Source of the DNA: Stenotrophomonas koreensis
GTDB lineage: Bacteria > Pseudomonadota > Gammaproteobacteria > Xanthomonadales > Xanthomonadaceae
Direction of reading: 5' to 3'
DNA: 64,000 nucleotides
Assembly: GCF_001431525.1 (NCBI RefSeq)
Contig: NZ_LDJH01000012.1
Coordinates: 124,001-188,000 of the forward strand
The notes under the pieces were generated by a model. It was not told the DNA's origin, searched no databases, and saw only the letters and a list, made by a program, of their open reading frames with translations. This document shows positions 56,126 to 64,000 of the stretch, piece after piece (within the stretch, counting starts at the first letter, position 1; each line of letters opens with the position of its first letter). A program made the position numbers and the translations under genes.

Positions 56126-56653
56126 ATGACACCAACATGGATCCTGATCGCCACCGTGCTGGCCTGCGGCCTGGCGCTGCCGGCGCGTGCCGAGGTGCGC
56201 CAGGCCTCGGCCAACGGCTTTGAGCTGGAAAACAGCGAGCTGGTGCAGGCCCCGGCCGACAGGATCTGGGAGGCGATGACCGCCGGTATCGACCATTGGT
56301 GGCCAAAGGACCACAGCTGGTGGGGCAGCGAGAGCACGTTGCGTCTGGATGCCCATGCCGGTGGCTGCTTCTGCGAGCTGGCCGGCGAGCGCCAGGCCCA
56401 GCACCTGCAGGTCGCCCTGGTCGAACCGGGGCAGCGCCTGCGCCTGCTGGGCGGGCTCGGACCCTTGCAGGCGATGGGCCTGCACGGCGTGGCCGAATGG
56501 ACGCTGGAGCCGCAGGGCCAGGCCACCCGGGTGGTATGGCGTTACACCGTCGGCGGTTACAGCACGACCGACCTGACTGCACTGGCAGCGGTCGTGGACC
56601 GGGTCCAGGCCCAGCAGCTTGATGGACTGGTGCGCTGGGCCGGCACCCGTTGA
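56126..56653 (+). CDS. Exported SRPBCC (START-like) domain protein
   Basis: A 175-aa protein with a Sec signal (MTPTWILIATVLACGLALPARA) and a GGAGAGGGG ribosome site. The mature part follows the SRPBCC/polyketide-cyclase pattern: FELENSELVQAPADRIWEAM, HWWPKDHSWWG, GGCFCEL and a long C-terminal helix (TALAAVVDRVQAQQLDGLVRW). Such domains bind hydrophobic ligands; most are cytoplasmic, so the signal peptide is notable. Function unknown. It follows uup by 75 bases. Confidence 0.82.
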   Translation: MTPTWILIATVLACGLALPARAEVRQASANGFELENSELVQAPADRIWEAMTAGIDHWWPKDHSWWGSESTLRLDAHAGGCFCELAGERQAQHLQVALVEPGQRLRLLGGLGPLQAMGLHGVAEWTLEPQGQATRVVWRYTVGGYSTTDLTALAAVVDRVQAQQLDGLVRWAGTR

Positions 56654-56680
56654 TCCCGGCAAGCGCTGATCAGCCGGCTC

Positions 56681-57106
56681 TCAGCCGGGTGTCACCGGCA
56701 ACGCTTCGCTGCAGGTAAATACCTGGAACGCCACCCCGCGCATGGCCCAGCCGGCTGCGGCTTCGGCCAGGATATCCAGCGCGGTGTCCAGCACCTCGTG
56801 GTCAGCCTTCTCCAGGTCGGCAGTGCCGTCCAGGACCAGTACATGGCCGCCGGCGTCCAGCCAGGACAGGTCACCCAGCGCATCGGCCAGCGCATCCCAG
56901 TTGCCGCCCAGCCCGTCGGGAAAGGCCATCGCCGCGGCAAACAGGGCCAGCAGGGTCGGCTTGTCATGGGTATCGGCCAGGGCCAGGCGCGCCACCCGCA
57001 GCCCGGCACGCTCGGCCGCGTCGATCAGTTCGGGCAGCATGCTGGCCGGGATGTCACGCACGCCATTGCCGGTAACCGGCGCCGCGGCAGGAGGATGTTG
57101 GTTCAT
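56681..57106 (-). CDS. Barstar-family ribonuclease inhibitor
   Basis: A 141-aa protein with the barstar fold pattern: an N-terminal extension, then LIDAAERAGLRVARLALADTHDKPTLLALFAAAMAFPDGLGGNWDALADALGDLSWL; the FP..fG.NWDAL.D.L motif is the family hallmark and contributes the acidic face that blocks the RNase active site. The ATG overlaps the RNase stop by one base (TGATG), so inhibitor and enzyme are made together. The longer open frame upstream overlaps the RNase and is rejected. Confidence 0.92.
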   Translation of the reverse strand: MNQHPPAAAPVTGNGVRDIPASMLPELIDAAERAGLRVARLALADTHDKPTLLALFAAAMAFPDGLGGNWDALADALGDLSWLDAGGHVLVLDGTADLEKADHEVLDTALDILAEAAAGWAMRGVAFQVFTCSEALPVTPG

Positions 57107-57606
57107 CAGTGGCGGCTCGCAGGCGGGGTGAAGGGGCGGAAGCTGGCGTAGTGGTCGGCGGTGTAATACCACTCGCGTGGCGGATGGCCGCCGGTGACGA
57201 TACGCCGTGGGCCGCGATGGCTCAGGCCCGGGGTGTCCACGGTGTACTCGCGATACCAGCCGCGTTCGCGCGGTGGCAGCAGGCGTTCGCGGTTGCCGAA
57301 GACGGTGCCGTCCTGGCGGTAAGGGTAGGGCCCGCCGCGCTGGATCAGGGCCACGGTCTGCCGCGCCTCGGGGGTCAGGAACGCAGGCCACTGCCCGGAA
57401 GGGGCTGGCTCCGGTGTGGCCGCCGTGCCGGTACCGCTGCCAGCACGCGCGATGGCCGGAGCGATCTGTTCCAGTGCCTGCGCCGGGTCGCTGCGCAGAC
57501 GCTCCGGGCTGACGCCGAGCCAGAGCGCGGCCAGGCCGAGGACGGCCGTGGCCAGCCAGGCCAGTGGGTGATTGCGGCGCGATTGTTTTCTGGAACGCTT
57601 GCCCAT
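57106..57606 (-). CDS. Barnase-type ribonuclease (exported or membrane-anchored)
   Basis: A 166-aa protein of the microbial N1/T1/barnase family. Residues 1-32 are very basic (KRSRKQSRRNH) followed by a hydrophobic segment (LAWLATAVLGLAALWLGV), so it is secreted or anchored; a Pro/Ala linker follows. The RNase part has FGNRERLLP, then E120 (WYREYTVDTPG), RGPRRIVTGG with R134/R135, and H152 (YTADHYASF), aligning with barnase Glu73, Arg83/87 and His102. All catalytic residues are therefore present. It is followed directly by its barstar-like inhibitor. Confidence 0.88.
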   Translation of the reverse strand: MGKRSRKQSRRNHPLAWLATAVLGLAALWLGVSPERLRSDPAQALEQIAPAIARAGSGTGTAATPEPAPSGQWPAFLTPEARQTVALIQRGGPYPYRQDGTVFGNRERLLPPRERGWYREYTVDTPGLSHRGPRRIVTGGHPPREWYYTADHYASFRPFTPPASRH

Positions 57607-57708
57607 CGATGGACCGTCATGCAGGAAATCAGGGCTGATTATCCGCAAACCGTGACCGCCTGGCAGTGTCCGCCGATGGCTGAAACAGAACTTTCCTTGA
57701 TGCCACCC

Positions 57709-57737
57709 TTGGTAAGTTGGGCCGGCATCCCTACCAT
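57709..57737 (+). promoter_or_regulatory. Candidate sodA promoter
   Basis: TTGGTA (57709-57714), 17-base spacer, TACCAT (57732-57737); each is 4/6 to consensus. The predicted leader is about 55 bases, ending in AGGAG eight bases before the ATG. No clear Fur or SoxR site. Confidence 0.4.
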
Positions 57738-57798
57738 TGCACAGTTAGTACGTGTCGGCAGCCTGCCGACGTCCCATGCATCACCAGGAGATAGCCCC

Positions 57799-58410
<612 letters not shown>

Positions 58411-58432
58411 GTCCTGGATTCCCGTTGTTGCA

Positions 58433-58463
58433 GACAAAGGCCGGGCATTGCCCGGCCTTTGTC
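58433..58463. terminator. Terminator between sodA and the EEP-like gene
   Basis: GACAAAGGCCGGGCA - TTG - CCCGGCCTTTGTC followed by TTTC: a 13-base perfect stem between convergent genes. Confidence 0.85.
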
Positions 58464-58470
58464 TTTCACC

Positions 58471-59271
58471 TCAAGCCTCTGCCGATGGCTGTTGCAGTTC
58501 CAGCTCCACCACCAGGCCCAGCAGCGGTGCCGGCGAGGCGGGAGCATCGGCGCCTTGCCGCAGTGGCGCGGGCTCCTGCAGCTCCAGCAGGGTCACTGCA
58601 TGCAGCCGTGCCTGCTGGTTTTGATACAGCACGTCCAGGCCATGGGCCTGGGGGGTGCCGGCACTGCGCCGTGCGGCACGCAGGCCCGGCATCAATTGCT
58701 GCAACTCGGCATGCTGGGAGCCAAAACGGCCTGCGATCAGCGTAGTCGCTGCCGGTGCATGGCTGGTCATCCAGTTGCGAAGATCGGCAGCCTGGCGCAG
58801 CCGACGCGGGTGATGCTGCTGGCCTGCGACCAGGCTGGCGGTATACAGCCGGACCTGCTGCTGCCCGACCAGCAGCCGCAGGTAACCGGCCGCTACCGGC
58901 GCACTGCCATCCTGGGCATGCAGCAGGGTGGCACCATCCTCCATCACCGGTCGTGCACTGAGCAGGGCGGTGCCGCGACGGTGCGGCCGGCTGGGGGGAT
59001 CGGCGCTGACAAAGTCACAATGCATCCGCAGGGGCTGGGCCAGGCTGCAGACATCCACAGGACTGCTGCCCTGGACGTGAACGTCCTGCACCACCAGGAC
59101 ATCCGGTGTGGCCCGGGTCAGCAGGGCAAGGACCTGCTCGCGTCGGGACGGCCACACGCTTTCCGGCAACGCAATATTGGCCACCACCAGATACGCAGGA
59201 CGTGCCTGCAGCGGCAGCGCTGCAGACAGCACAAGACACAGGGCAATGCAGCGGGGCAGCAGTCGGGGCAT
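58471..59271 (-). CDS. Exported endonuclease/exonuclease/phosphatase-fold protein, probably inactive
   Basis: A 266-aa protein with a signal peptide (MPRLLPRCIALCLVLSAALPLQA). The mature part follows the EEP (DNase I-like) layout: VVANIALPES, PDVLVVQDV (active families read Q-E; here Q62-D63), RLYTASLVAG where T-H-L is usual, and LIAGRFGSQ where G-D-F-N carries the catalytic Asp and Asn (here R182 and G184). The final LDVLY corresponds to the S/x-D-H strand. With three key positions changed it is unlikely to be a nuclease or phosphatase and may be a binding protein. An upstream in-frame ATG would add 20 residues before the signal. Confidence 0.68.
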   Translation of the reverse strand: MPRLLPRCIALCLVLSAALPLQARPAYLVVANIALPESVWPSRREQVLALLTRATPDVLVVQDVHVQGSSPVDVCSLAQPLRMHCDFVSADPPSRPHRRGTALLSARPVMEDGATLLHAQDGSAPVAAGYLRLLVGQQQVRLYTASLVAGQQHHPRRLRQAADLRNWMTSHAPAATTLIAGRFGSQHAELQQLMPGLRAARRSAGTPQAHGLDVLYQNQQARLHAVTLLELQEPAPLRQGADAPASPAPLLGLVVELELQQPSAEA

Positions 59272-59399
59272 GGGCCACGGCAACGGGTGGGCGGGCCAGT
59301 ATCGCCGGCTGCCGGTGCACAGCGCGTGCAATAGTCGGCACTGCCCCGGGCATATGCGGTAGTCTTGCAGGCTTGAAAATTTCCAGGATCGCCAGCGAC

Positions 59400-60962
59400 A
59401 TGACGACCCCCGCTTCCGCCGCGCCCACTGCCGGCAAGATGCCCCGCCAGATTCCGTACATCATCGGCAACGAAGCCTGCGAACGCTTCAGTTTCTACGG
59501 AATGCGCAACATCCTGGTGCAGTTCCTGATCACCTCGCTGCTGCTGCAGGAGTTGACCGCCGAAGGCCGCGCGTCCGAAGCCAAGGACATCATGCACAGC
59601 TTCATGATCGGGGTGTATTTCTTCCCGCTGCTCGGTGGCTGGCTGGCCGACAAGTTCTTCGGCAAGTACCACACCATCCTCTGGTTCTCGCTGATCTACT
59701 GCGCCGGCCATGCCTGCCTGGCGCTGTTCGAGGACAGCCGCCAGGGCTTCATGCTGGGTCTGGGCCTGATTGCCCTGGGCGCCGGTGGCATCAAGCCGTT
59801 GGTGGCCTCGTTCATGGGCGACCAGTTCGACCAGTCCAACAAGCACCTGGCCAAGCTTGTCTTTGATGCCTTCTACTGGATCATCAACTTCGGCTCGCTG
59901 TTTGCCTCGCTGCTGATCCCGCTGGTGCTGAAGAACTACGGTCCGGCCTGGGCCTTCGGCATCCCTGGCATCCTGATGTTCATTGCCACCTTCATTTTCT
60001 GGATGGGGCGCAAGAAGTACGTGCTGGTGCCGCTGCCGCCCAAGGATCCGAACTCCTTCGGCAATGTGATCCGCACCGCCTTGCTGACCCAGTCGCCGGG
60101 CCAGGGCCGTCCCGGCCTGTGGGTGGCGGTGACCGGTGTGATCGCTGCCATCGCCTCGATGGGGCTGGTGCCGCAGCTGGGCATCGTGATCTGCCTGTGT
60201 ATCGCCCTGGTGTTGATCCTGGCCGGCATCGGTGGCGGCACCATGATGCAGCTGGACCGCGCCCGCGGCGTGCATCCGGCCGAATCGGTCGATGGCGTGC
60301 GCTCGGTGATGAAGGTGCTGGTGATCTTCGCCCTGACCACCCCGTTCTTCTCGCTGTTTGACCAGAAGGCCTCGACCTGGGTGCTGCAGGGCAGCCAGAT
60401 GAGCATGCCGTCCTGGTTCACGCCCTCGCAGATGCAGGCGCTGAACCCGCTGCTGGTGATGATCCTGATCCCGTTCAACAACATGGTCCTGTACCCGGCC
60501 CTGCGCCGCATGGGCATGGAGCCGACCGCGCTGCGCCGCATGACTGCCGGTATCGCCTTCTCGGGTCTGGCCTGGATCGTGGTCGGTGGCATCCAGGTGA
60601 TGATGGACGGCGGCAATGCCATGTCCATTGCCTGGCAGATCCTGCCGTACGCCCTGCTGACCTTCGGTGAGGTGCTGGTCTCGGCCACCGGTCTGGAGTT
60701 TGCCTACAGCCAGGCACCGGCGGCAATGAAGGGCGTGGTGATGAGCTTCTGGAACCTGACCACCACCATCGGCAACCTGTGGGTGCTGCTGTCCAATGCA
60801 GCGGTGCGCAACCAGGGCGTCACTGACAAGATCGCCAGCACCGGCCTGAGCGAGGCGGCGTTTTTGATGTTCTTCTTCGCTGGCTTTGCCTTCATCGCCG
60901 CCATCGCTTTCGGTCTGTATGCACGGACCTACAAGGCCGTGGACAACTACCGCGCTGCCTGA
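59400..60962 (+). CDS. POT/PTR2-family proton-dependent oligopeptide transporter
   Basis: A 520-aa membrane transporter with about 13-14 helices. The family signature appears as GNEACERFSFYGMRNIL (E-x-x-E-R-F-x-Y/F-Y-G), followed by FFPLLGGWLADKFFGKYHTI and IALGAGGIKPLVASFMGDQF, and FALTTPFFSLFDQKASTW. These identify a di-/tripeptide:H+ symporter. The longer open frame upstream overlaps the divergent EEP-like gene; MTTPASAAPTAGKMPRQIPYI is the proper start. The rhomboid gene follows after 13 bases. Confidence 0.94.
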   Translation: MTTPASAAPTAGKMPRQIPYIIGNEACERFSFYGMRNILVQFLITSLLLQELTAEGRASEAKDIMHSFMIGVYFFPLLGGWLADKFFGKYHTILWFSLIYCAGHACLALFEDSRQGFMLGLGLIALGAGGIKPLVASFMGDQFDQSNKHLAKLVFDAFYWIINFGSLFASLLIPLVLKNYGPAWAFGIPGILMFIATFIFWMGRKKYVLVPLPPKDPNSFGNVIRTALLTQSPGQGRPGLWVAVTGVIAAIASMGLVPQLGIVICLCIALVLILAGIGGGTMMQLDRARGVHPAESVDGVRSVMKVLVIFALTTPFFSLFDQKASTWVLQGSQMSMPSWFTPSQMQALNPLLVMILIPFNNMVLYPALRRMGMEPTALRRMTAGIAFSGLAWIVVGGIQVMMDGGNAMSIAWQILPYALLTFGEVLVSATGLEFAYSQAPAAMKGVVMSFWNLTTTIGNLWVLLSNAAVRNQGVTDKIASTGLSEAAFLMFFFAGFAFIAAIAFGLYARTYKAVDNYRAA

Positions 60963-60975
60963 AGGACCCAATGCA

Positions 60976-61596
60976 ATGCAGTCCCCGTTTACCTTCCTGC
61001 TCATTGCCATCACCGGCCTGGTCAGCTGGCAGGCGTTCAACAACCGCCGCCTGGCTGACCGCCTGATCCTGTGGCCGCCGGCGATCAGCCGTCACCGCCA
61101 GTACGACCGTCTGATCGGCTATGGCTTCATCCATGCCGACTGGGCGCACCTGATCTTCAACATGATCACGCTGTTCTTCTTCGGCCGGCTGATCGAACAG
61201 GTGATGGCCCAGATCAGCGGCAGCGTGTTGACCTTCCCGCTGTTCTACCTGGGTGCGCTGGTGGTATCGATCCTGCCCACTTACCTGAAAAACAAGAACA
61301 ACCCCAATTACCTGAGCCTGGGCGCGTCCGGTGCGGTGTCAGCCGTGCTGTTTGCCTTCATCCTGCTTTCGCCGTGGTCGCTGATCTTCGTGCTGTTCAT
61401 TCCGGCACCGGCCATTGTGTATGCGGTGTTCTATGTCGGCTACAGCCTGTGGATGGACAAGCGCGGTGGCGACCAGATCAACCACAGCGCACATCTGGCC
61501 GGTGCTGCCTTTGGCGTGCTGTTCATGCTGTGCATGGAGCCGGGGATACTGGGCCATTTCCTGCAGCGCCTGGCCAACCCCAGCTTCTCGCTGTAA
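60976..61596 (+). CDS. Rhomboid family intramembrane serine protease
   Basis: A 206-aa membrane protein with six helices. The rhomboid motifs are complete: HADWAHLIFNMITLFFFG (H-x3-H-x3-N), the catalytic serine in LGASGAVSAVLF (G-x-S-G), and the histidine in INHSAHLAGAAFG. The basic loop KNKNNPNYLS before the serine helix is typical of this subgroup. Substrate unknown. It lies 13 bases after the peptide transporter gene, so they may share a transcript. Confidence 0.93.
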   Translation: MQSPFTFLLIAITGLVSWQAFNNRRLADRLILWPPAISRHRQYDRLIGYGFIHADWAHLIFNMITLFFFGRLIEQVMAQISGSVLTFPLFYLGALVVSILPTYLKNKNNPNYLSLGASGAVSAVLFAFILLSPWSLIFVLFIPAPAIVYAVFYVGYSLWMDKRGGDQINHSAHLAGAAFGVLFMLCMEPGILGHFLQRLANPSFSL

Positions 61597-61616
61597 GCCT
61601 AACGGTCCCAATGCAG

Positions 61617-61641
61617 AAGGCCCCGTCAATGACGGGGCCTT
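61617..61641. terminator. Terminator after the rhomboid gene
   Basis: AAGGCCCCGTC - AAT - GACGGGGCCTT, a 10-11-base stem with a weak T-run. It separates the rhomboid gene from a convergent small gene. Confidence 0.7.
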
Positions 61642-61670
61642 CCTGCAGGCGCCGGCCGCATCCGCCGGTG

Positions 61671-61844
61671 CTATGACGCAGTGGTGGGCGACTGATAGGT
61701 GTCCTGCAGACGGGCATACACCTCACGCTCGATCAGGGCGAAATCATGCCCGCCGGACTGGCCACTGATGGCCAGCTGGAACAACCCTTCCAGCAAGCTC
61801 TGATCGTGGTCGGGTCGGCCCGGTTCACTGGTGCTGTTATCCAT
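61671..61844 (-). CDS. Small hypothetical protein (57 aa)
   Basis: A short minus-strand gene with a very good ribosome site (GGAGGGG seven bases before the ATG). The 57-residue product starts MDNSTSEPGRPDHDQ and has a leucine-rich amphipathic helix (SLLEGLFQLAISG), then GGHDFALIEREVYARLQDTY and a short tail. It is acidic, with no cysteine, signal or membrane segment. I recognise no family. The third-position GC pattern fits coding sequence. It converges on the rhomboid gene and shares its terminator region. Confidence 0.6.
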   Translation of the reverse strand: MDNSTSEPGRPDHDQSLLEGLFQLAISGQSGGHDFALIEREVYARLQDTYQSPTTAS

Positions 61845-62059
61845 AAAGCCCCTCCGTCATCGACGACTGCTTTCCAGCAAGCAAATCGCATGCCAGGTCA
61901 TCGGCAAACAAAACAGTGGCTTGGCAGGGACAAGGCCAGGAATCCCGGCCAGTAACTGACGTAAAGTGACACTACCTGCCGTGCTTTCCTGCATTCACGC
62001 AACCCGTGCAGCCTGGGCAGGATACTTGCATGGTTTTCCGCTGCTACCTGTTCAAATCC

Positions 62060-62341
62060 ATGCCCACCGCCATGATCACGCACGACCCCGCAGGCCACCG
62101 TTTCACCCTTGAGCAGGACGGCCATCTGGCCTTTGTCGAGTATCGACTCGCCGACCAGCAGATGATCATCACCCATACCCAGGTGCCCGAGGCGGTTGCC
62201 GGGCAGGGGATTGCCGCACGGCTCAACGAGCAGGCACTGGAGCATGCGCGTCAGTCAGGGCTGACGGTGGTGCCTGTGTGCAGTTACACCCAGTCCTATA
62301 TCCGGCGCCACCCGCAGTACCAGGATCTGGTTGTCCGCTGA
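62060..62341 (+). CDS. GNAT-type N-acetyltransferase, YjdJ-like
   Basis: A 93-aa short acetyltransferase domain. The acetyl-CoA loop is VAGQGIAARLNEQALEHARQ (Q-x-x-G-x-G/A type), preceded by MIITHTQVPEAV and followed by LTVVPVCSYTQSYIRRHPQYQDL, matching the YjdJ/NATD1 family of mini-GNAT proteins. ATGs at 62060 and 62072 are both possible; neither has a clear ribosome site. Substrate unknown. The 215 bases before it hold no recognised feature. Confidence 0.85.
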   Translation: MPTAMITHDPAGHRFTLEQDGHLAFVEYRLADQQMIITHTQVPEAVAGQGIAARLNEQALEHARQSGLTVVPVCSYTQSYIRRHPQYQDLVVR

Positions 62342-62365
62342 ATCTGCAGCCTACAGGGAGGTGAT

Positions 62366-63187
62366 ATGAACAAGCATGCTGTGCTGGTTTCCGTAGTGAT
62401 GCTGTGCCTGACCCAGGCCGGGTGCAAACCCGAGCCGGCTGCTGAGCCCAGGCCGTCAGCGACCCCTGCTGCTGCCGGCTCCGAAGCCAGGCCAGAGACG
62501 GTGGCATTGGTCGATGTGATCGAGACCTCGCCGAGCAGGATCATCGGCATCAGTTATCCGCACGATGCCAGCATCCCGGCCGGATTGGCTGGCGTGTTGC
62601 AGCAGTATGCCGGGCAGGCCCGCGACGAACTGCAGATGGCGCTCGATGGCCTGGGCAACGACCAGCCACGGGCACCCTATGAGCTGAGCCTGAGTTTCAC
62701 CGTCAGCGCCGATACCCCGGCATTTATGGCGGTATCGGCCGATGGCAGTCGCTATACCGGCGGTGCCCACGGCCAGCCGTTGATGGCGCGTTTTGTCTGG
62801 CTCAAGCAGCAGCAGCGTCTGCTGCCCATCGATGCGTTGATCACCGAGCCAGCCAGCCGCGCGGCACTGGCCGACTATGTCCAGAATGCCCTGGTCCAGC
62901 AGATGGAAAACCGTCTGCGTGCCGACCAGCTCTCGGCCGAGGAGCTGGCATCGGCACGCTCCAATGCCCGCCGGATGATCAACGAGGGCACCGCGCCGGA
63001 AATGGAGAATTTCAGCCAGTTCCTGCCGGTGGTTGATCGTCAGGGCCAGATCACGGCCTTGCGGTTTGTTTTTCCGCCGTACCAGGTCGGCCCTTATTCC
63101 GATGGTACGCAGACGGTGGACGTGCCGGTCAGTGTGCTGTTGCCGCACATCGCGGCCGAATTCAGGGGGCTTTTCGCAGCCGGATAA
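62366..63187 (+). CDS. Lipoprotein with DUF3298/DUF4163-type (RsiV-like) domain
   Basis: A 273-aa protein with a lipoprotein signal (MLCLTQAGCKPEP, cysteine at residue 20) and a Pro/Ala linker. The mature part has ISYPHDASIPAGLAGVLQQYA, ELSLSFTVSADTPAFMAVSAD, YTGGAHGQPLMARFVWLKQQQ, and a final VFPPYQVGPYSDGTQTVDVPVSVLLPHI; YTGGAHG and FPPYQVGPYS..G are hallmarks of the DUF3298 family seen in RsiV and in cell-wall-associated proteins. Function unknown in Gram-negatives. A GGGAGGTGAT ribosome site precedes the ATG. Confidence 0.87.
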   Translation: MNKHAVLVSVVMLCLTQAGCKPEPAAEPRPSATPAAAGSEARPETVALVDVIETSPSRIIGISYPHDASIPAGLAGVLQQYAGQARDELQMALDGLGNDQPRAPYELSLSFTVSADTPAFMAVSADGSRYTGGAHGQPLMARFVWLKQQQRLLPIDALITEPASRAALADYVQNALVQQMENRLRADQLSAEELASARSNARRMINEGTAPEMENFSQFLPVVDRQGQITALRFVFPPYQVGPYSDGTQTVDVPVSVLLPHIAAEFRGLFAAG

Positions 63188-63203
63188 GACACAGGAGGGG
63201 ACG

Positions 63204-64000
63204 GTGGATCTGGGATTGCAACAACGCGTGGTTGCTTTGCTGGAGGAGGCCGACATCAGCGTCGGTGGCCAACGGGAGCAGGACATCACCGTACATGACC
63301 CGCACTTCCATGCGCGGGTGCTGGCCCATGGCTCGCTGGGCCTGGGCGAAAGCTACATGGACGGTTGCTGGGACGCCGTACGGCTGGATGCCTTCCTGTT
63401 CCAGCTGATGCAGGCACGCATTGACGAGCGTGTGCACGGCATGGGCGAGCTGGTGGATGCCCTCAAGGCCCGGCTGTTCAATCTGCAGGCAGGCAAGGGC
63501 AGCTACGAGGTCGGTCGCCGCCACTACGACCTGGGCAACGACCTGTACCAGGCCATGCTCGGGCGATGGATGGTGTACAGCTGTGGCTACTGGCGGCAAG
63601 CCGCCGATCTGGACCAGGCGCAGGAAGCCAAACTGGACCTGGTCTGCCGCAAATTGCGCTTGCAGCCGGGCCAGCGCGTGCTGGACATCGGCTGCGGCTG
63701 GGGCGAGGCATTGAAATTCGCCGCCGAGCGCTATGGCGTTCAAGGCGTGGGTATCACCATTTCCGTCGAACAGGCCGAGCATGCCCGGCGCCTGTGTGCC
63801 GGGCTGCCGGTAGAAATCCGCTTGCAGGACTACCACCAGCTCGATGAGCCCTTCGATGCCATCCTCTCGCTGGGCATGTTCGAGCACGTGGGCGAGAAGA
63901 ATTACCGCGACTACTTCCAGGTGGTCCGGCGTTGCCTGCGCCCGCAGGGGCTGTTCCTGCTGCATACCATCGGCACCAATGTCTCGCGCCATCGCACCGA
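63204..64000 (+). CDS. cfa: Cyclopropane-fatty-acyl-phospholipid synthase, 3'-truncated
   Basis: Adds a methylene from SAM to unsaturated phospholipid acyl chains. The frame starts with GTG five bases after AGGAGGGG and runs off the window end; 265 codons are visible. The N-terminal domain (ITVHDPHFHARVLAHGSLGLGESYMDGCWD) is that of E. coli Cfa, followed by SYEVGRRHYDLGNDLYQAML, the SAM motif VLDIGCGWGEALKFAAERYG, GITISVEQAEHAR, and the catalytic region LSLGMFEHVGEKNY. The missing part would be about 110 residues. Confidence 0.93.
   Translation, partial: MDLGLQQRVVALLEEADISVGGQREQDITVHDPHFHARVLAHGSLGLGESYMDGCWDAVRLDAFLFQLMQARIDERVHGMGELVDALKARLFNLQAGKGSYEVGRRHYDLGNDLYQAMLGRWMVYSCGYWRQAADLDQAQEAKLDLVCRKLRLQPGQRVLDIGCGWGEALKFAAERYGVQGVGITISVEQAEHARRLCAGLPVEIRLQDYHQLDEPFDAILSLGMFEHVGEKNYRDYFQVVRRCLRPQGLFLLHTIGTNVSRHRT

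Noticed and set aside
53723..56662. 979-codon minus-strand frame opposite uup
   Set aside because: Low-complexity Q/A/G-rich antisense translation with no domain; uup motifs on the plus strand are complete.

Overview
The window is a GC-rich, densely packed stretch of a gammaproteobacterial chromosome. Gene content points to Xanthomonadaceae (Lysobacteraceae), most like Stenotrophomonas or its close relatives: a TonB-dependent receptor of the Xanthomonas/Caulobacter type, a FimX-type degenerate c-di-GMP protein, FabV as enoyl-ACP reductase, a zwf-pgl-edd cluster and the queA...tgt-yajC-secD-secF block. The genus is an inference from protein style, not from a database search. Nearly everything is chromosomal core or conserved accessory DNA. 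I saw no insertion sequence, prophage, CRISPR array, rRNA or tRNA.

Layout. 1-2.6 kb: 3' part of a large F5/8 type C domain protein. 2.7-7.7 kb (minus): Entner-Doudoroff entry genes edd, pgl, zwf and ygfZ. 7.7-12.1 kb (plus): succinate dehydrogenase, starting with a small SDHAF4/DUF1674 gene that is easily missed, then sdhCDAB, a terminator, sdhE and a ygfX-like gene. 12.1-14.6 kb: lolC/E-lolD and a lipoprotein. 14.7-19.5 kb (minus): yggX, mutY, ftsY, and htpG with a sigma-32-type promoter. 19.7-23.5 kb (plus): rsmD, coaD, a lipoprotein, a YfhL-type ferredoxin, ggt. 23.6-24.2 kb (minus): upp.

24.3-30.1 kb is the most interesting part. A Pho-box-like element precedes four overlapping genes: TonB-dependent receptor, phytase-like lipoprotein, purple-acid-phosphatase-like enzyme and an inorganic pyrophosphatase carrying an export signal. 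Together they look like a phosphate-starvation locus for taking up and dephosphorylating phytate or similar organophosphates.

30.5-33.4 kb: a small secreted protein, a class III aminotransferase and a divergent Lrp/AsnC regulator. 33.4-42.9 kb (plus): queA, a ferric-iron ABC transporter (fbpABC type) behind a Fur-box-like promoter, then tgt-yajC-secD-secF; the iron operon sits between queA and tgt. 43.1-48.9 kb: fabV, then (minus) fimX, a YhiN-type flavoprotein and yaeQ, then a cold-shock gene. 49.0-56.7 kb: selO, apt, thioesterase, small membrane protein, dbpA (minus), uup, secreted SRPBCC protein. 56.7-59.3 kb: a barnase/barstar-type RNase-inhibitor pair (minus), Mn-type sodA, and an exported EEP-fold protein that has lost key catalytic residues (minus). 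59.4-64 kb: POT peptide transporter, rhomboid protease, a 57-aa orphan, a GNAT protein, a DUF3298-type lipoprotein and the 5' part of a cyclopropane fatty acid synthase cut by the window end.
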